Shown here: one piece after another, positions 1 through 9,388 of the stretch
How positions within the stretch are numbered: the first letter of the stretch is position 1
How the letters are laid out: each line of letters begins with the position of its first letter
DNA from: Coprococcus sp.
GTDB taxonomy: Bacteria; Bacillota; Clostridia; Lachnospirales; Lachnospiraceae
Assembly (NCBI GenBank): GCA_016297495.1
Contig: JAEDGN010000004.1
Coordinates: 21,496 to 85,495 of the forward strand
Direction of reading: 5' to 3'
Length of the DNA stretch: 64,000 nt
Notes under the pieces: model-generated
Database searches by the model: none
The model's input: only the letters and a program-made list of their open reading frames with translations
What the model was told of the DNA's origin: nothing
Made by a program: the position numbers and the translations under genes

Positions 1-1257
1 ATAATTCCGAACCATCTTCCTCTCCTCAGGAAGGATATTCTTATACCATCCGACCAGCGTCTCATTATCATGGGTCCCTGTATACACAACACAGTTTTTA
101 CTGTAATTATGCGGCAGATAATCACTGGCTGATCCCGTATCTCTGCTGTCAAAGGCAAATTCCAGCACCTTCATATTCGGATAACCGCTGTCTTTTACAA
201 GTGCACGCACTGTATCCGTCATAAAGCCCAGATCTTCCGCAATGATCTTGCGGTCGCCAAGACGATATTTGATTGTGTTAAACAGTTCCATACCCGGTCC
301 CTTTTTCCATTGACCGTTCTCAGCTGTCAGATCACCATACGGAATGGAATAATATTCATCAAAGCCTCTGAAATGGTCAATGCGCACCACATCATACATG
401 GCAAAGCAATTGGCGATACGTTTGATCCACCAGTCATAACCCTGCATCCGATGATAATCCCAACGATAGAGTGGATTTCCCCAAAGCTGCCCTGTTGCTG
501 AAAAAGCATCCGGAGGACAGCCCGCCACAGCCTTCGGAACATTTTTTTCATCCAGCTGAAAAAGTTCCGGGTGTGCCCATGTGTCTGCACTGTCAAATGC
601 CACATAAATCGGAATATCACCGATGATCTCTATACCCTGTTTGTTGGCATAAGCTTTCAATTTCGCCCACTGCTTGCGGAATTTGAACTGAAGATATTTG
701 TAGAATTCAATATCAAAATAAAGCTCACGGCGATAGTAATCCAGTGCATATCCCCATCTAAGCCGGATATCCTCAGCCCACTCGATCCAGCTCTTACCAT
801 CAAAGCGGTTCTTGACCGCCATAAACAACGAATAATCATCCAGCCACCAGCTCTGATTACGACAAAATTCAATAAATTCCGCGTTTTCATAGATTTTACT
901 GCGTTCATATGCCTTTCTTAACAGAGAAAAACGGCCTGTATATAATTTGCCATAATCAACGCAGGACGGATCAGAGCCAAAATCAACCGCATCACATTCC
1001 TCTTTCTCAAGAACGCCCTCTTCGATCAGATCTTCAAGACTGATAAAATAAGGATTGCCCGCAAAAGTGGAAAAGGACTGATAAGGTGAATCTCCATAGC
1101 TGGTCGGTCCCAGCGGCAGAATCTGCCAGTAACTCTGTCCTGCCTCCTTCAGCTGATCCACAAATTCATACGCACTTTTTGAAAAACATCCAATACCATA
1201 CTTTGAAGGCAGACTGCTGATCGGCAGCAGAATACCGCTTGCTCTTTTTGATTCCAT
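1..1257 (-). CDS. malQ: 4-alpha-glucanotransferase (amylomaltase), C-terminus cut by window edge
   Basis: Cytoplasmic GH77 enzyme that transfers alpha-1,4-glucan segments between maltodextrins and releases glucose. About 419 codons are present; the family is usually near 500, so the C-terminal end lies outside the window. The translation shows the early ILLPISSLPSKYGIG motif, the PDAFSATGQLWGNPLY loop, VRIDHFRGF with the nucleophile Asp near residue 294, IIAEDLG with the acid/base Glu near 340, and THDNE near 391. The ATG at 1255-1257 follows an AGGAGA ribosome binding site. It is the last visible gene of the run debranching enzyme, pullulanase, malQ, so it probably processes the linear dextrins those two make. 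Confidence 0.95.
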   Translation of the reverse strand, partial: MESKRASGILLPISSLPSKYGIGCFSKSAYEFVDQLKEAGQSYWQILPLGPTSYGDSPYQSFSTFAGNPYFISLEDLIEEGVLEKEECDAVDFGSDPSCVDYGKLYTGRFSLLRKAYERSKIYENAEFIEFCRNQSWWLDDYSLFMAVKNRFDGKSWIEWAEDIRLRWGYALDYYRRELYFDIEFYKYLQFKFRKQWAKLKAYANKQGIEIIGDIPIYVAFDSADTWAHPELFQLDEKNVPKAVAGCPPDAFSATGQLWGNPLYRWDYHRMQGYDWWIKRIANCFAMYDVVRIDHFRGFDEYYSIPYGDLTAENGQWKKGPGMELFNTIKYRLGDRKIIAEDLGFMTDTVRALVKDSGYPNMKVLEFAFDSRDTGSASDYLPHNYSKNCVVYTGTHDNETLVGWYKNILPEERKMVRNY

Positions 1258-1267
1258 ATGTTCTCTC

Positions 1268-3241
1268 CTATCTTTCGCCTAAAATTGTTACTGATTTTTC
1301 TTTGAGAATGATCTGACTTCCTTCCACGGCCACACCTTTTTTATGCTGATGCTTCACGCCATCGGATAATAGCCGCCACTGTCCTTCCGGCAGAGAGACC
1401 TTTCTTTTGCAATTATACGGATTATAATAGACAACTGCCCTTTGCCATCTTCTGCCGGACGGTACATCATCCAGAACAAAACCGATGACCGCATCCGCCC
1501 TCTCCAGGAAACAGACAGCTTCTGCCGCCTCATTGCTGCCTTTTTCCAATAATGGCATTTCCCTGCGCAAGGCAATCAGAAAACGATAATAATCCACTAG
1601 TTCCCTATAATCACAGGATCTTTTCCAATCCAGTTCATTGAGCCATGCGGGCTGATTATAGCTGTTGCTGCAGCCCAGCTTGGTTCGTCCAAATTCCTCT
1701 CCGGCCATAATAAACGGCATACCCAGACAGGTCATAACAATTCCTGCTGCCATCCGGTTCATCTGAAGAATATCTTCATAGCGGGCCTCATAATCCGGCA
1801 CCTTTTTCACTGAAACTACCAGTTTATCCCACAGGCTCCTGTCATCGTGGGCCGACACATAACTTACAATCTGCATCGGTGACTTCGGGTTCAGCCTTCC
1901 GATGTCCCGCCTCGGACCGCACCATGCACACACAGCCGCCTCAATATCCCGTTTAAGAGACATGGCCACTCTGGAATCTCCGCTGACATAGCCTGTCTCA
2001 AGCGCTTCAAAAGGACTTCCTTTCAATGCATCTCTTGTTTTATCACAAAATACGGCGATTCGTTCGTCCAGCAGCTGCAGATTATCCATATTGGCCGGGT
2101 AGGCCATATTTTCCCAGGCAGTCCCTGCTGCTGACCACGGCTCCCCATACATGAGAATATCTTTTCCTCCCGGAAGACGATCCAGCCGTTTTCTGATCGT
2201 ATTCATGGTATTGACATCATAAAGTCCCATCAAATCAAAACGAAAACCATCAATATGATATTCTTTTGCCCAATAACATACAGAATCTGCCATGTATTTT
2301 CCGAACATCACCCGCTCGCTGGCTGTGTCATTGCCGCATCCGGAGCCATTGGCCCATGTTCCGTCCTCGAACATACGATAAAAGTATCCCGGCACAGTTT
2401 TCTGAAATACTGAATCCATATCATAGGTATGATTATACACCACATCCAGAATCACACCAATACCTGCCTGATGCAGAGCCATGACCATTTCCTTAAATTC
2501 ACGGATACGCACATGTCCATCCCATGGATCTGTTGAATAGGAACCTTCCGGCACATTATAATTGACAGGATCATAACCCCAGTTGAACTGATTCCATTCC
2601 GGATGTTCTTCATCCACAGAACCATAATCATAAGTCGGCATCAGATGTACATACGTAATGCCAAGCTGCTTCAGATATGTCATACAGGTAGGATATTCTC
2701 CTTTACCCTCAAAAGAAGTATCTTTTTCCGTAAATGCCATGTATTTTCCACGCCATGCCTGACGTACGTTTCCATGCCAGTCATTGGAAAAATCCTTGAT
2801 ATGCAGTTCCCAGATCACCGGATGCTTTGTAATCCCGGAAGGTCGCTTATCACTTTTCCATCCTTCAGGATTCGTTCTCTCCAGATCGACCACCATACTC
2901 CGGGAACTATTGACCCCACAGGCCTTTGCATAAGGATCTCCTGTCTCCCGTGTCTTTCCGCCGACGGTCACAGAATATGTATAGTAGACGCCCTCTCTGT
3001 CTCCATCCAGGCCAAGCTCCCATACACCCTTTTCTGTTTTCTTCATTTGAAAATGACCGGTTGCTTCGCCTGATTGACCATCTTTATAAAGATTCAATAC
3101 AACCATTTCCGCCGTCGGAGCCCATACTTTAAAACATGTACGATCTGACGCATAATACGCTCCCAGATCATTCCCTTCGTAGGCGTACTGCCGGTTAAAT
3201 TCATCAGATGCAAACCAGTGTTTCATTTCTATATCTGTCAT
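1268..3241 (-). CDS. pulA: type I pullulanase (GH13), cytoplasmic
   Basis: Hydrolyses alpha-1,6 branch points in pullulan, amylopectin or glycogen fragments. The 657-residue protein has an N-terminal beta-sandwich (CBM48-like, about residues 15-105). It then shows the type I pullulanase signature FNWGYDP at 219-225 and the GH13 motifs DVVYNHT near 266-272, FRFD with nucleophile D336, YGE with acid/base E367, and SAHDD with H465/D466. There is no signal peptide, so it should act on imported dextrins. Its ATG overlaps the stop of the upstream debranching enzyme by one base (TAATG), which suggests translational coupling. malQ starts 11 bases after its stop. Confidence 0.95.
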   Translation of the reverse strand: MTDIEMKHWFASDEFNRQYAYEGNDLGAYYASDRTCFKVWAPTAEMVVLNLYKDGQSGEATGHFQMKKTEKGVWELGLDGDREGVYYTYSVTVGGKTRETGDPYAKACGVNSSRSMVVDLERTNPEGWKSDKRPSGITKHPVIWELHIKDFSNDWHGNVRQAWRGKYMAFTEKDTSFEGKGEYPTCMTYLKQLGITYVHLMPTYDYGSVDEEHPEWNQFNWGYDPVNYNVPEGSYSTDPWDGHVRIREFKEMVMALHQAGIGVILDVVYNHTYDMDSVFQKTVPGYFYRMFEDGTWANGSGCGNDTASERVMFGKYMADSVCYWAKEYHIDGFRFDLMGLYDVNTMNTIRKRLDRLPGGKDILMYGEPWSAAGTAWENMAYPANMDNLQLLDERIAVFCDKTRDALKGSPFEALETGYVSGDSRVAMSLKRDIEAAVCAWCGPRRDIGRLNPKSPMQIVSYVSAHDDRSLWDKLVVSVKKVPDYEARYEDILQMNRMAAGIVMTCLGMPFIMAGEEFGRTKLGCSNSYNQPAWLNELDWKRSCDYRELVDYYRFLIALRREMPLLEKGSNEAAEAVCFLERADAVIGFVLDDVPSGRRWQRAVVYYNPYNCKRKVSLPEGQWRLLSDGVKHQHKKGVAVEGSQIILKEKSVTILGER

Positions 3242-5205
3242 TATTTATTATCTTCCATTTCTTCAATCTTTTCATAAACTCTCAGCAATTCTCCGACACT
3301 CCAGGCCTGAGCAAAACATCCTCTGGATGTATCAGGAACATCACCATCATATATCTCTGCAATATGGCCAATACATCCTTCCCTGAGACATGCCTCCAGC
3401 GGCTGAAGCTGTCTTCTGACATTCCTGACCGCCTCCGGTGGATCCGGCGACCACCGCAGATAAGCCAGATAATATGCCCCCAATGGATAAGCCCATACCG
3501 TTCCCTGATGATAGGCCATATCACGCTCAAACTGTGAACCGCCGTAAGAATCATGATACTCATCATCCTCGGGGCTCAACGATCTCAGTCCCCATGGTGT
3601 ATAAAGATACCTGTATACTGTTTTTAAAATCTGCTGTGCCTGTTCTTCATTCACCATAACATAGGAAAGCGTCAATGTCCATATCTGATTGCATCGAATT
3701 TGGTCATCGGCTTTTGTCCCCGAAATCACATCCCGAAGGCAACCTTTTTTGTCATTCCAGAACAGCCTTAAGAAGCTTTCTCTGGCCCGTTCTGCCATAT
3801 TCCGATACATTTCCCCACATCCCGGTTCCCCCATCTGTGGTGCCAGTTCCGACAGAATCATCAGTGCATTATACCAGTAGGCATTGATCTCCACCGGTTT
3901 GCCATGACGTGGTGTCGGCAGAATATCTCCAACGCGCACATCCATCCATGTCAGCTGGTAAAGTCCTTTTCCCGCCGAAATCAAACCGTCCTCATCCATA
4001 TGGATGCCATAGTCAGTTCCGTTCTGATACCAGCGGACAATCTCTGTCATCTCCGGCCATGCTTCCCGGACAAATTTCATATCACCGGTTGCCTTCAGAT
4101 ACAGATAAACAATCTCGATAAACAACAGCGACGCATCCACTGTATTATACAAAGGCTTTCCATCATCCTCCGGAAACATATTGGGCATCAGCCCTTTCCG
4201 ACAGTAAGCCATAAATGTCCGCAGAATGCTTTTTGCGCTTTCATACTGCCGTGCAGCAAGGGTACAGCCGGCCATGGCAATCATTGTATCCCTGCCCCAG
4301 TCCCCAAAAAACGGAAATCCCGCTATAATTGATTGGCTTTTCGTTGACTCCCGCCATGTCAGATACTGATTGGCGCTTTTCGACAGCATCTGTGCTGACG
4401 GATCGTGAAAGCCCGCAGTATTGATGAGCTGCTGCTGACGAAAGATTTCATTATCAATAGCGTCATTTACCCATGCTTCATCCACATCACACAGATGATC
4501 CAAACTATAAACAAGATAATAGATCTGTCTTCCTTTCCGGAACGGACAATGAATCTTGTGATTGGCCACTGCACACCCGACGGCATCCCGTCCATCTCTG
4601 GCATCCTGTTCATAATACCAGTCCCCGGAGAAAACTGTTTCCTGCCTTTCAACTAAGCCATTGGTCCAATAATAAAGACATATACCATTAGACTGAATCT
4701 TTTCGCCGTTCAGGCTAAAGGACTGGGATGTTGATAAACAGTGCCCTTTCGGAACGAACTGCATCCATGGTGTCAGGAGCAGTTCTCCCTCCCGGCCTGC
4801 TTCTATCTCATAGCGGATCCCCACCGTATTCTCTCCCTGTCTCATGAAAACAGTCTGCATGATATCTATATCTTCTGCATGGTACTGCCATACGGGCAGA
4901 TACTCAAAAGAAAAGCATTGCAGCCAACGCTGTCCGGTCTGATTCTTTGTCCGGTTCACATAACGCTGCGAAGCAAGATCATAGTTTTTATCACCTACTC
5001 TGATTTTCCCATGAACATTCGTAACCAGATGATAACGAACCGTCGGTGCTTTCAGAGCAGCCATGAGAAGGGCCTGATCATTCCTCGCATTGGCACCCGT
5101 AATTGTCAGAGAAGAAAAACCGCCCAGTCCGTTAGTCAGAAGATAACAATTCTCCTCTCCCTGTTCCGGCGTCCGCCAGCTATTCTTACCATATATCCAC
5201 TTCAT
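3241..5205 (-). CDS. glycogen debranching enzyme, amylo-alpha-1,6-glucosidase type (GH133-like)
   Basis: Predicted cytoplasmic debranching enzyme of 654 residues. The N-terminal part (YLLTNGLGGFSS near residue 20, then a beta-rich domain to about 270) and the C-terminal (alpha/alpha) barrel-like part (FPFFGDWGRDTMIAMAGCTL near 305, YNTVDASLLFIE, and GTVWAYPLGAYYLA near the end) match the archaeal/bacterial GDE family. The open frame extends 26 codons further upstream, but the ATG at 5203-5205 has an AGAGGGG ribosome binding site. It heads the operon with pulA and malQ. The malG terminator lies just upstream, so this operon probably has its own promoter, which I could not place. Confidence 0.9.
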   Translation of the reverse strand: MKWIYGKNSWRTPEQGEENCYLLTNGLGGFSSLTITGANARNDQALLMAALKAPTVRYHLVTNVHGKIRVGDKNYDLASQRYVNRTKNQTGQRWLQCFSFEYLPVWQYHAEDIDIMQTVFMRQGENTVGIRYEIEAGREGELLLTPWMQFVPKGHCLSTSQSFSLNGEKIQSNGICLYYWTNGLVERQETVFSGDWYYEQDARDGRDAVGCAVANHKIHCPFRKGRQIYYLVYSLDHLCDVDEAWVNDAIDNEIFRQQQLINTAGFHDPSAQMLSKSANQYLTWRESTKSQSIIAGFPFFGDWGRDTMIAMAGCTLAARQYESAKSILRTFMAYCRKGLMPNMFPEDDGKPLYNTVDASLLFIEIVYLYLKATGDMKFVREAWPEMTEIVRWYQNGTDYGIHMDEDGLISAGKGLYQLTWMDVRVGDILPTPRHGKPVEINAYWYNALMILSELAPQMGEPGCGEMYRNMAERARESFLRLFWNDKKGCLRDVISGTKADDQIRCNQIWTLTLSYVMVNEEQAQQILKTVYRYLYTPWGLRSLSPEDDEYHDSYGGSQFERDMAYHQGTVWAYPLGAYYLAYLRWSPDPPEAVRNVRRQLQPLEACLREGCIGHIAEIYDGDVPDTSRGCFAQAWSVGELLRVYEKIEEMEDNK

Positions 5206-5274
5206 CCTGTATCCCCTCTCTGCTATTCCCTTAAAATGACATACTACGCTGCCGTACATACTGAACCCAAAAAA

Positions 5275-5321
5275 CCGCTGCAAAATATAAACGCTCTATC
5301 AGTATTTATATTCTGCAGCGG
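5275..5321 (-). terminator. intrinsic terminator after malG
   Basis: On the minus strand a CCGCTGCA stem with a further AT-rich stem (about 17 paired positions, one mismatch) is followed by a run of six T. It lies between the stop of the MalG-like permease and the debranching enzyme operon, so it separates the importer operon from the enzyme operon. Confidence 0.8.
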
Positions 5322-5368
5322 CCCCAGGAACTTCTCTCTCTTACTTCATACAGCAATAAGACAAATGC

Positions 5369-6244
5369 TTATCCTTTGACAGCACCCGAAAGACCTTCTG
5401 TATAGTATCTCTGCATAAAGATGAACAGAATTGCGATCGGTATGGAAATACATACGGCGCCAGCCGCAAAACATGTATACCAGCTATCGATGTACTCCTT
5501 CTCAAGCATACGCCACAGACCAATCGCAACCGTGTAATAATCAGCATTGGCACGACATATTACCTTCGCAAAAATGAAATCTACCCATGGTCCCATAAAG
5601 GAAGTCAATACTGTATAAACGATGATCGGCTTACTCAGAGGAATCGTAATCTTTGAAAATACCTGCCATTTTGTACAGCCATCAATATAAGCAGCTTCAT
5701 CCAGTGCCTTCGGAATCGTATCAAAGAAACCTTTGGCCACAAAGAAACCAAGACCGGAACTGCCTGAATAAACCAGTACCAATGCCACACGGATCATAGC
5801 TCCCTCTGAAAGTCCGATGGATTTCAAAATATAATAAACAGCTACCATGGACATGAAGGCCGGGAACAGACCCAGAATCATGGCAACATTCATAAAAGGC
5901 TTTCTCATCTTAAAACGCAGTCTCGACATACAATAGGATACGGCTAAAACGAAGAATGTCGAGATGAGACATGAGATAATAGCAATAATCAGCGTATTCA
6001 TGAACATCCTAGGGAAATTCAAAACAGATGTATCTGTGAATAATCTGACATAATTGTCGATCGTGTAGCTCTTCGGGAAGAAAGTAGATACATAAGAACC
6101 TCTCTCTGCTCTAAAGCTGGTCAGTACAACCCAGAAAATAGGGAATACCCATACTACCGCCAGCACAGCCAGCACAATATGAACGACCGTATTGGTAATA
6201 AATTTCTTTCTCTTCATTGAAGAGGTTACTTCTTTTTTGCTCAT
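5369..6244 (-). CDS. malG: maltodextrin ABC transporter permease, MalG type
   Basis: Inner-membrane permease of 291 residues with about six hydrophobic segments. It carries the EAA loop (DEAAYIDGCTKWQVFSKITIP near residue 180) that docks the ATPase. The MalG-like ending GLSGAVKG is typical of the family. Its start overlaps the malF stop by one base (TAATG). No ATP-binding protein is encoded nearby, so the transporter must use a shared MsmX/MalK-type ATPase from elsewhere, as is common in Firmicutes. The neighbouring amylase, pullulanase and debranching genes point to maltodextrin as substrate. Confidence 0.93.
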   Translation of the reverse strand: MSKKEVTSSMKRKKFITNTVVHIVLAVLAVVWVFPIFWVVLTSFRAERGSYVSTFFPKSYTIDNYVRLFTDTSVLNFPRMFMNTLIIAIISCLISTFFVLAVSYCMSRLRFKMRKPFMNVAMILGLFPAFMSMVAVYYILKSIGLSEGAMIRVALVLVYSGSSGLGFFVAKGFFDTIPKALDEAAYIDGCTKWQVFSKITIPLSKPIIVYTVLTSFMGPWVDFIFAKVICRANADYYTVAIGLWRMLEKEYIDSWYTCFAAGAVCISIPIAILFIFMQRYYTEGLSGAVKG

Positions 6245-7620
6245 TATTGGAATCCCTCCTCATCTTTGTAAGAGCCCGTATTTCTGTAAGTAACAAGAGA
6301 TACAATGGCCAGGACAACGAAAGTAAGAATACCGATAACAGCACCGATATTATAATACTGCTGATCAACTGTCAGCTTGTACAGCCAGGTAACAAGCAAA
6401 TCTGTTTTACCAGCTGTAAGACCGACTGGTGTCGGATCACCGCCGGACAACAGATAAATAACATTGAAGTTATTGATATTACCCGTAAATGTCGTAATCA
6501 GATACGGTGTGGTCACAAACAGCATATAAGGCAGTGTGATTTTAAAGAAGGTTACAAATGCATTGGCACCATCCACTCTGGCTGCCTCATAAAGTTCCAC
6601 AGGAATATTCTGCAGAATACCCGTTACCTGCATCATCGTATATGGAATACCAACCCAGAGATTGATAACAATAACCGTCACTCTCGCCCATGTAGCATTG
6701 GTAAAGAACGGTAATGCATTATCAATAATGCCCAGATTCTGAAGCAGAACATTGACAGCACCCGATGGCTGCAGCATCGTTCTCATAATCAGAAGAGATA
6801 CAAACTGAGGCACTGCGATGGATAAAACAAAACAGAAACGCCAGAAAGCTTTGCACCTTGTTCCTTCACGATTGATAACAATGGCAAGGATCATGCCAAA
6901 GATATAGTTCAGACCCGTTGCAAAAATTGCCCAGATCAGCGTCCATCCCAGCACAGACCAGAAGGTCTGACCAAGGGAATCTGAAATATTCAGTACTTTT
7001 ACAAAATTGGCAAGTCCCACCCAGTCAAACAGCAGCAGATGATCACCCTGTTTACTGTAGTTCGTAAATGCCATGGAAATCATGAATATCAAAGGCAGGA
7101 TATTAAAGAACAGAATACCTGCAACCGGAAGTGTCAGTAATGTATGATGAAGATTCTTGTCCAGAAGCTCTCTCAGATCATCAGCAAAAGAATTCACATG
7201 CTTGCCGTCTTTTGCCAGACACTCGGCTTTATAAGCACTCTTCAGTGATGAACACCATAATAAAATAAATCCGATACAAAGAAATAGTGTTGCAACACCA
7301 TATAACAGAATCAGAAGTGAATTATCACCGGCCACATATTCATAAATGCCCTTCGCTTCATTCCACACTTCTTCCTGTGCCGTATCACCCAGTGACGGCA
7401 GCATTGCAATATTATGAATACCACCCATTACCATGAAGGCAATGAAGGCAATTTCAATCAAAAGATATAACAATCCCTTCACAAACTGTTTATGGGCAAT
7501 ATTGCCGGCACCCATAACCAGCATGGAAAGCTTTGTCGCAGCTCCTCCCTCTTTCACCGCTTTTCCTACAGTGTAAGGTGTCGGAAATTCATTCACACGT
7601 TTTTTTAATTTAACGGCCAC
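6244..7620 (-). CDS. malF: maltodextrin ABC transporter permease, MalF type, extended N-terminus
   Basis: Permease of 458 residues. The N-terminal ~170 residues add extra membrane segments before the conserved transporter core, which has the EAA loop ELYEAARVDGANAFVTFFKITLP. The annotated start is GTG at 7618-7620, seven bases after a GGGAGG site; a TTG frame start 15 bases further upstream would include the ribosome binding site itself. A second protein of the same architecture is at 43817-45286, and both share an N-terminal GAG...KQ...KALL-type segment before the first membrane helix. It is preceded by a stem-loop that separates it from the binding-protein gene. Confidence 0.92.
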   Translation of the reverse strand: MAVKLKKRVNEFPTPYTVGKAVKEGGAATKLSMLVMGAGNIAHKQFVKGLLYLLIEIAFIAFMVMGGIHNIAMLPSLGDTAQEEVWNEAKGIYEYVAGDNSLLILLYGVATLFLCIGFILLWCSSLKSAYKAECLAKDGKHVNSFADDLRELLDKNLHHTLLTLPVAGILFFNILPLIFMISMAFTNYSKQGDHLLLFDWVGLANFVKVLNISDSLGQTFWSVLGWTLIWAIFATGLNYIFGMILAIVINREGTRCKAFWRFCFVLSIAVPQFVSLLIMRTMLQPSGAVNVLLQNLGIIDNALPFFTNATWARVTVIVINLWVGIPYTMMQVTGILQNIPVELYEAARVDGANAFVTFFKITLPYMLFVTTPYLITTFTGNINNFNVIYLLSGGDPTPVGLTAGKTDLLVTWLYKLTVDQQYYNIGAVIGILTFVVLAIVSLVTYRNTGSYKDEEGFQ

Positions 7621-7674
7621 GCTGATGCCTCCCAACTATTACTCTCTTACTGTGTTAAAGTTTATCTTTCAAAA

Positions 7675-7701
7675 ACAGGGGAGCCACACGGGCTCCCCTG
7701 T
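7675..7701 (-). terminator. stem-loop between malE and malF
   Basis: Perfect 11-bp stem (ACAGGGGAGCC / GGCTCCCCTGT) followed on the minus strand by five T. It lies between the binding-protein stop and malF. It probably works as a partial terminator or 3-prime mRNA stabiliser that leaves more binding-protein message than permease message. Confidence 0.8.
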
Positions 7702-7714
7702 GATACACCAACTA

Positions 7715-9007
7715 TTATTCTACGACTGAAGTATTCATGTTCGTATTCCATGCCTCTGTTGCCTCAGCAGCATTGTCATGGGTTACTTCACCGTTTCTTA
7801 AAGATTTTCCAAAGTTATCAGTTGGTGTCCAGTAATTAGCCATAGGGGAAATGAATGGCTGGATAATAGACGTATTGGCAACTGTATCGTTCTGAGCCTT
7901 TACAAGTGCATCCTCTGCAAATACCGGATCCTGAAGAAGCTCTTCGTTACATGGGATGATATTTCTTGTCTCATAGTGGGACTTCTGAGCCTCTGCACTG
8001 CCAAGATATTTAGCAAGAGCGACTGCAACCTGAGGATACTCTGTGGAAGAGCTGACTGCCATAGCCTTGGAGCCTGCGAATGAATACATCTGCTTCTGTT
8101 CGCCGTTCAATGTGTATGTAGGAAGCTGAGCAACACCCATATTGTCTCCAAGGGCACCCTTTACGTTTTCATAATCCCAGGAACCTGAGAACATTGCGCT
8201 GATAGAACCATCACGAAGACCTGCGATACCTGAACCATCAACATCAACAACAAAGTTCTTGTTATCTCTGAGATCTACAAGATAATCTGTAACTGCACTT
8301 GCTTTATCACCGCTGAAATCAATACCAGCTTCTGCATTATAGCCGTCTTCAAAGAATGTACAGCCATTGCCTACATAGAAGCTTGCCAGATACCAGGAGT
8401 TAGTCAGAGGGAAGGATACAACACCTTTCTCAAGCATGGTATCCAGGCACTTGATATCGTCTTCTGAGAAGACACTCTTATCATAGTACATATACCATGT
8501 ATTGGATGTAAACGGAATACCATACAGGGCACCGTCAACTGTCAGAGAATCAACCATTGTCTGGGAGTTATTCTCTTTAACCCATGCCTCTGTCTCACCG
8601 CCGATTCTTGCTACAGCCTTGGCCGGAAGCAGATCAGTCAGCTGGTCATTGGTCATCATAAATACATCTGCTGCTGCATCAACATCCTGTGCGATCAGTT
8701 TTGCAACTTCACCTTCTGCTGAAACACCATAAGAGAAGGTAATGTGCCAATTTGGATGTTCTGCTGCAAAAGCTTCACACTGTGTCTGCAGCCAGTTGCC
8801 GTAATCAGCAGACTGATCCTCGGAAGGTGACCATACAAGCATATCACATGTAATCTCTTCCTCATCTGCTGCAGCCGCTGTCTCTCCTGTACTTTCTGCT
8901 GCACTGCTCTCTGCTGCAGGTGCCTTTGTCTCTGCAGGTTTGCTGCCGCAAGCTGCCATTGACAGAACAAGTGCAGCTGTCATTAAAATTGCTGGTAACT
9001 TTTTCAT
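7715..9007 (-). CDS. malE: maltodextrin-binding lipoprotein, MalE type
   Basis: Extracellular solute-binding protein of 430 residues (family 1). It has a signal peptide with lipobox MAACGS (Cys near residue 20), then a low-complexity Ala/Glu/Thr linker to about residue 50 and the mature domain, including MTNDQLTDLLPAKAVARIGG and SNTWYMYYDKSVF. It should capture linear maltodextrins outside the membrane and pass them to MalFG. First gene of its operon, with a clear promoter and an operator-like repeat upstream and a divergent LacI gene. The sugar specificity is inferred from the neighbours. Confidence 0.93.
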   Translation of the reverse strand: MKKLPAILMTAALVLSMAACGSKPAETKAPAAESSAAESTGETAAAADEEEITCDMLVWSPSEDQSADYGNWLQTQCEAFAAEHPNWHITFSYGVSAEGEVAKLIAQDVDAAADVFMMTNDQLTDLLPAKAVARIGGETEAWVKENNSQTMVDSLTVDGALYGIPFTSNTWYMYYDKSVFSEDDIKCLDTMLEKGVVSFPLTNSWYLASFYVGNGCTFFEDGYNAEAGIDFSGDKASAVTDYLVDLRDNKNFVVDVDGSGIAGLRDGSISAMFSGSWDYENVKGALGDNMGVAQLPTYTLNGEQKQMYSFAGSKAMAVSSSTEYPQVAVALAKYLGSAEAQKSHYETRNIIPCNEELLQDPVFAEDALVKAQNDTVANTSIIQPFISPMANYWTPTDNFGKSLRNGEVTHDNAAEATEAWNTNMNTSVVE

Positions 9008-9064
9008 AAATGATTCCTCCTTTTTTAATGTTACCCATTTTTGTTTCCCCTTGGTTCAGGTTTT

Positions 9065-9120
9065 GTTTAGTTTATCGCTAAACCTGTAAATATCATACTA
9101 TTTTAAAGGCATTTTGTCAA
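9065..9120 (-). promoter_or_regulatory. malE promoter with LacI-type operator
   Basis: On the minus strand TTGACA (9115-9120) and TATGAT (9092-9097) are separated by 17 bases. Directly after the -10 box is an inverted repeat, GTTTAG-N7-CTAAAC (9065-9083), placed where a LacI repressor would block initiation. The rest of the 9008-9388 intergenic stretch is AT-rich and holds the promoter region of the divergent regulator, for which I could not fix -35 and -10 boxes. Confidence 0.8.
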
Positions 9121-9388
9121 TCCTGCAATATTCCATTCTCTATTTTGTACATATTATTATTTAATTTCTTTGCTATTATGCTCATTTTATCTACATTTTG
9201 CAATTTTTGTTTGAAATATGGCGAACATAGTTTTATACTTATAGTATAACGTTAAATACGCCTATCGTATTTTTTTCTACATTTTTCTTGCAATATGCTT
9301 TTAAAACAGCTAATATGAAAACTGTATATGCAAATCTTACCAGAAAAATACTAAGACAACATGCAATTGTATAGCGGGGAAATAGTAT

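Noticed and set aside
327..921. Several short open frames on both strands at the window start
   Set aside because: They overlap malQ, whose frame runs off the window edge and therefore is not visible as a complete ORF.
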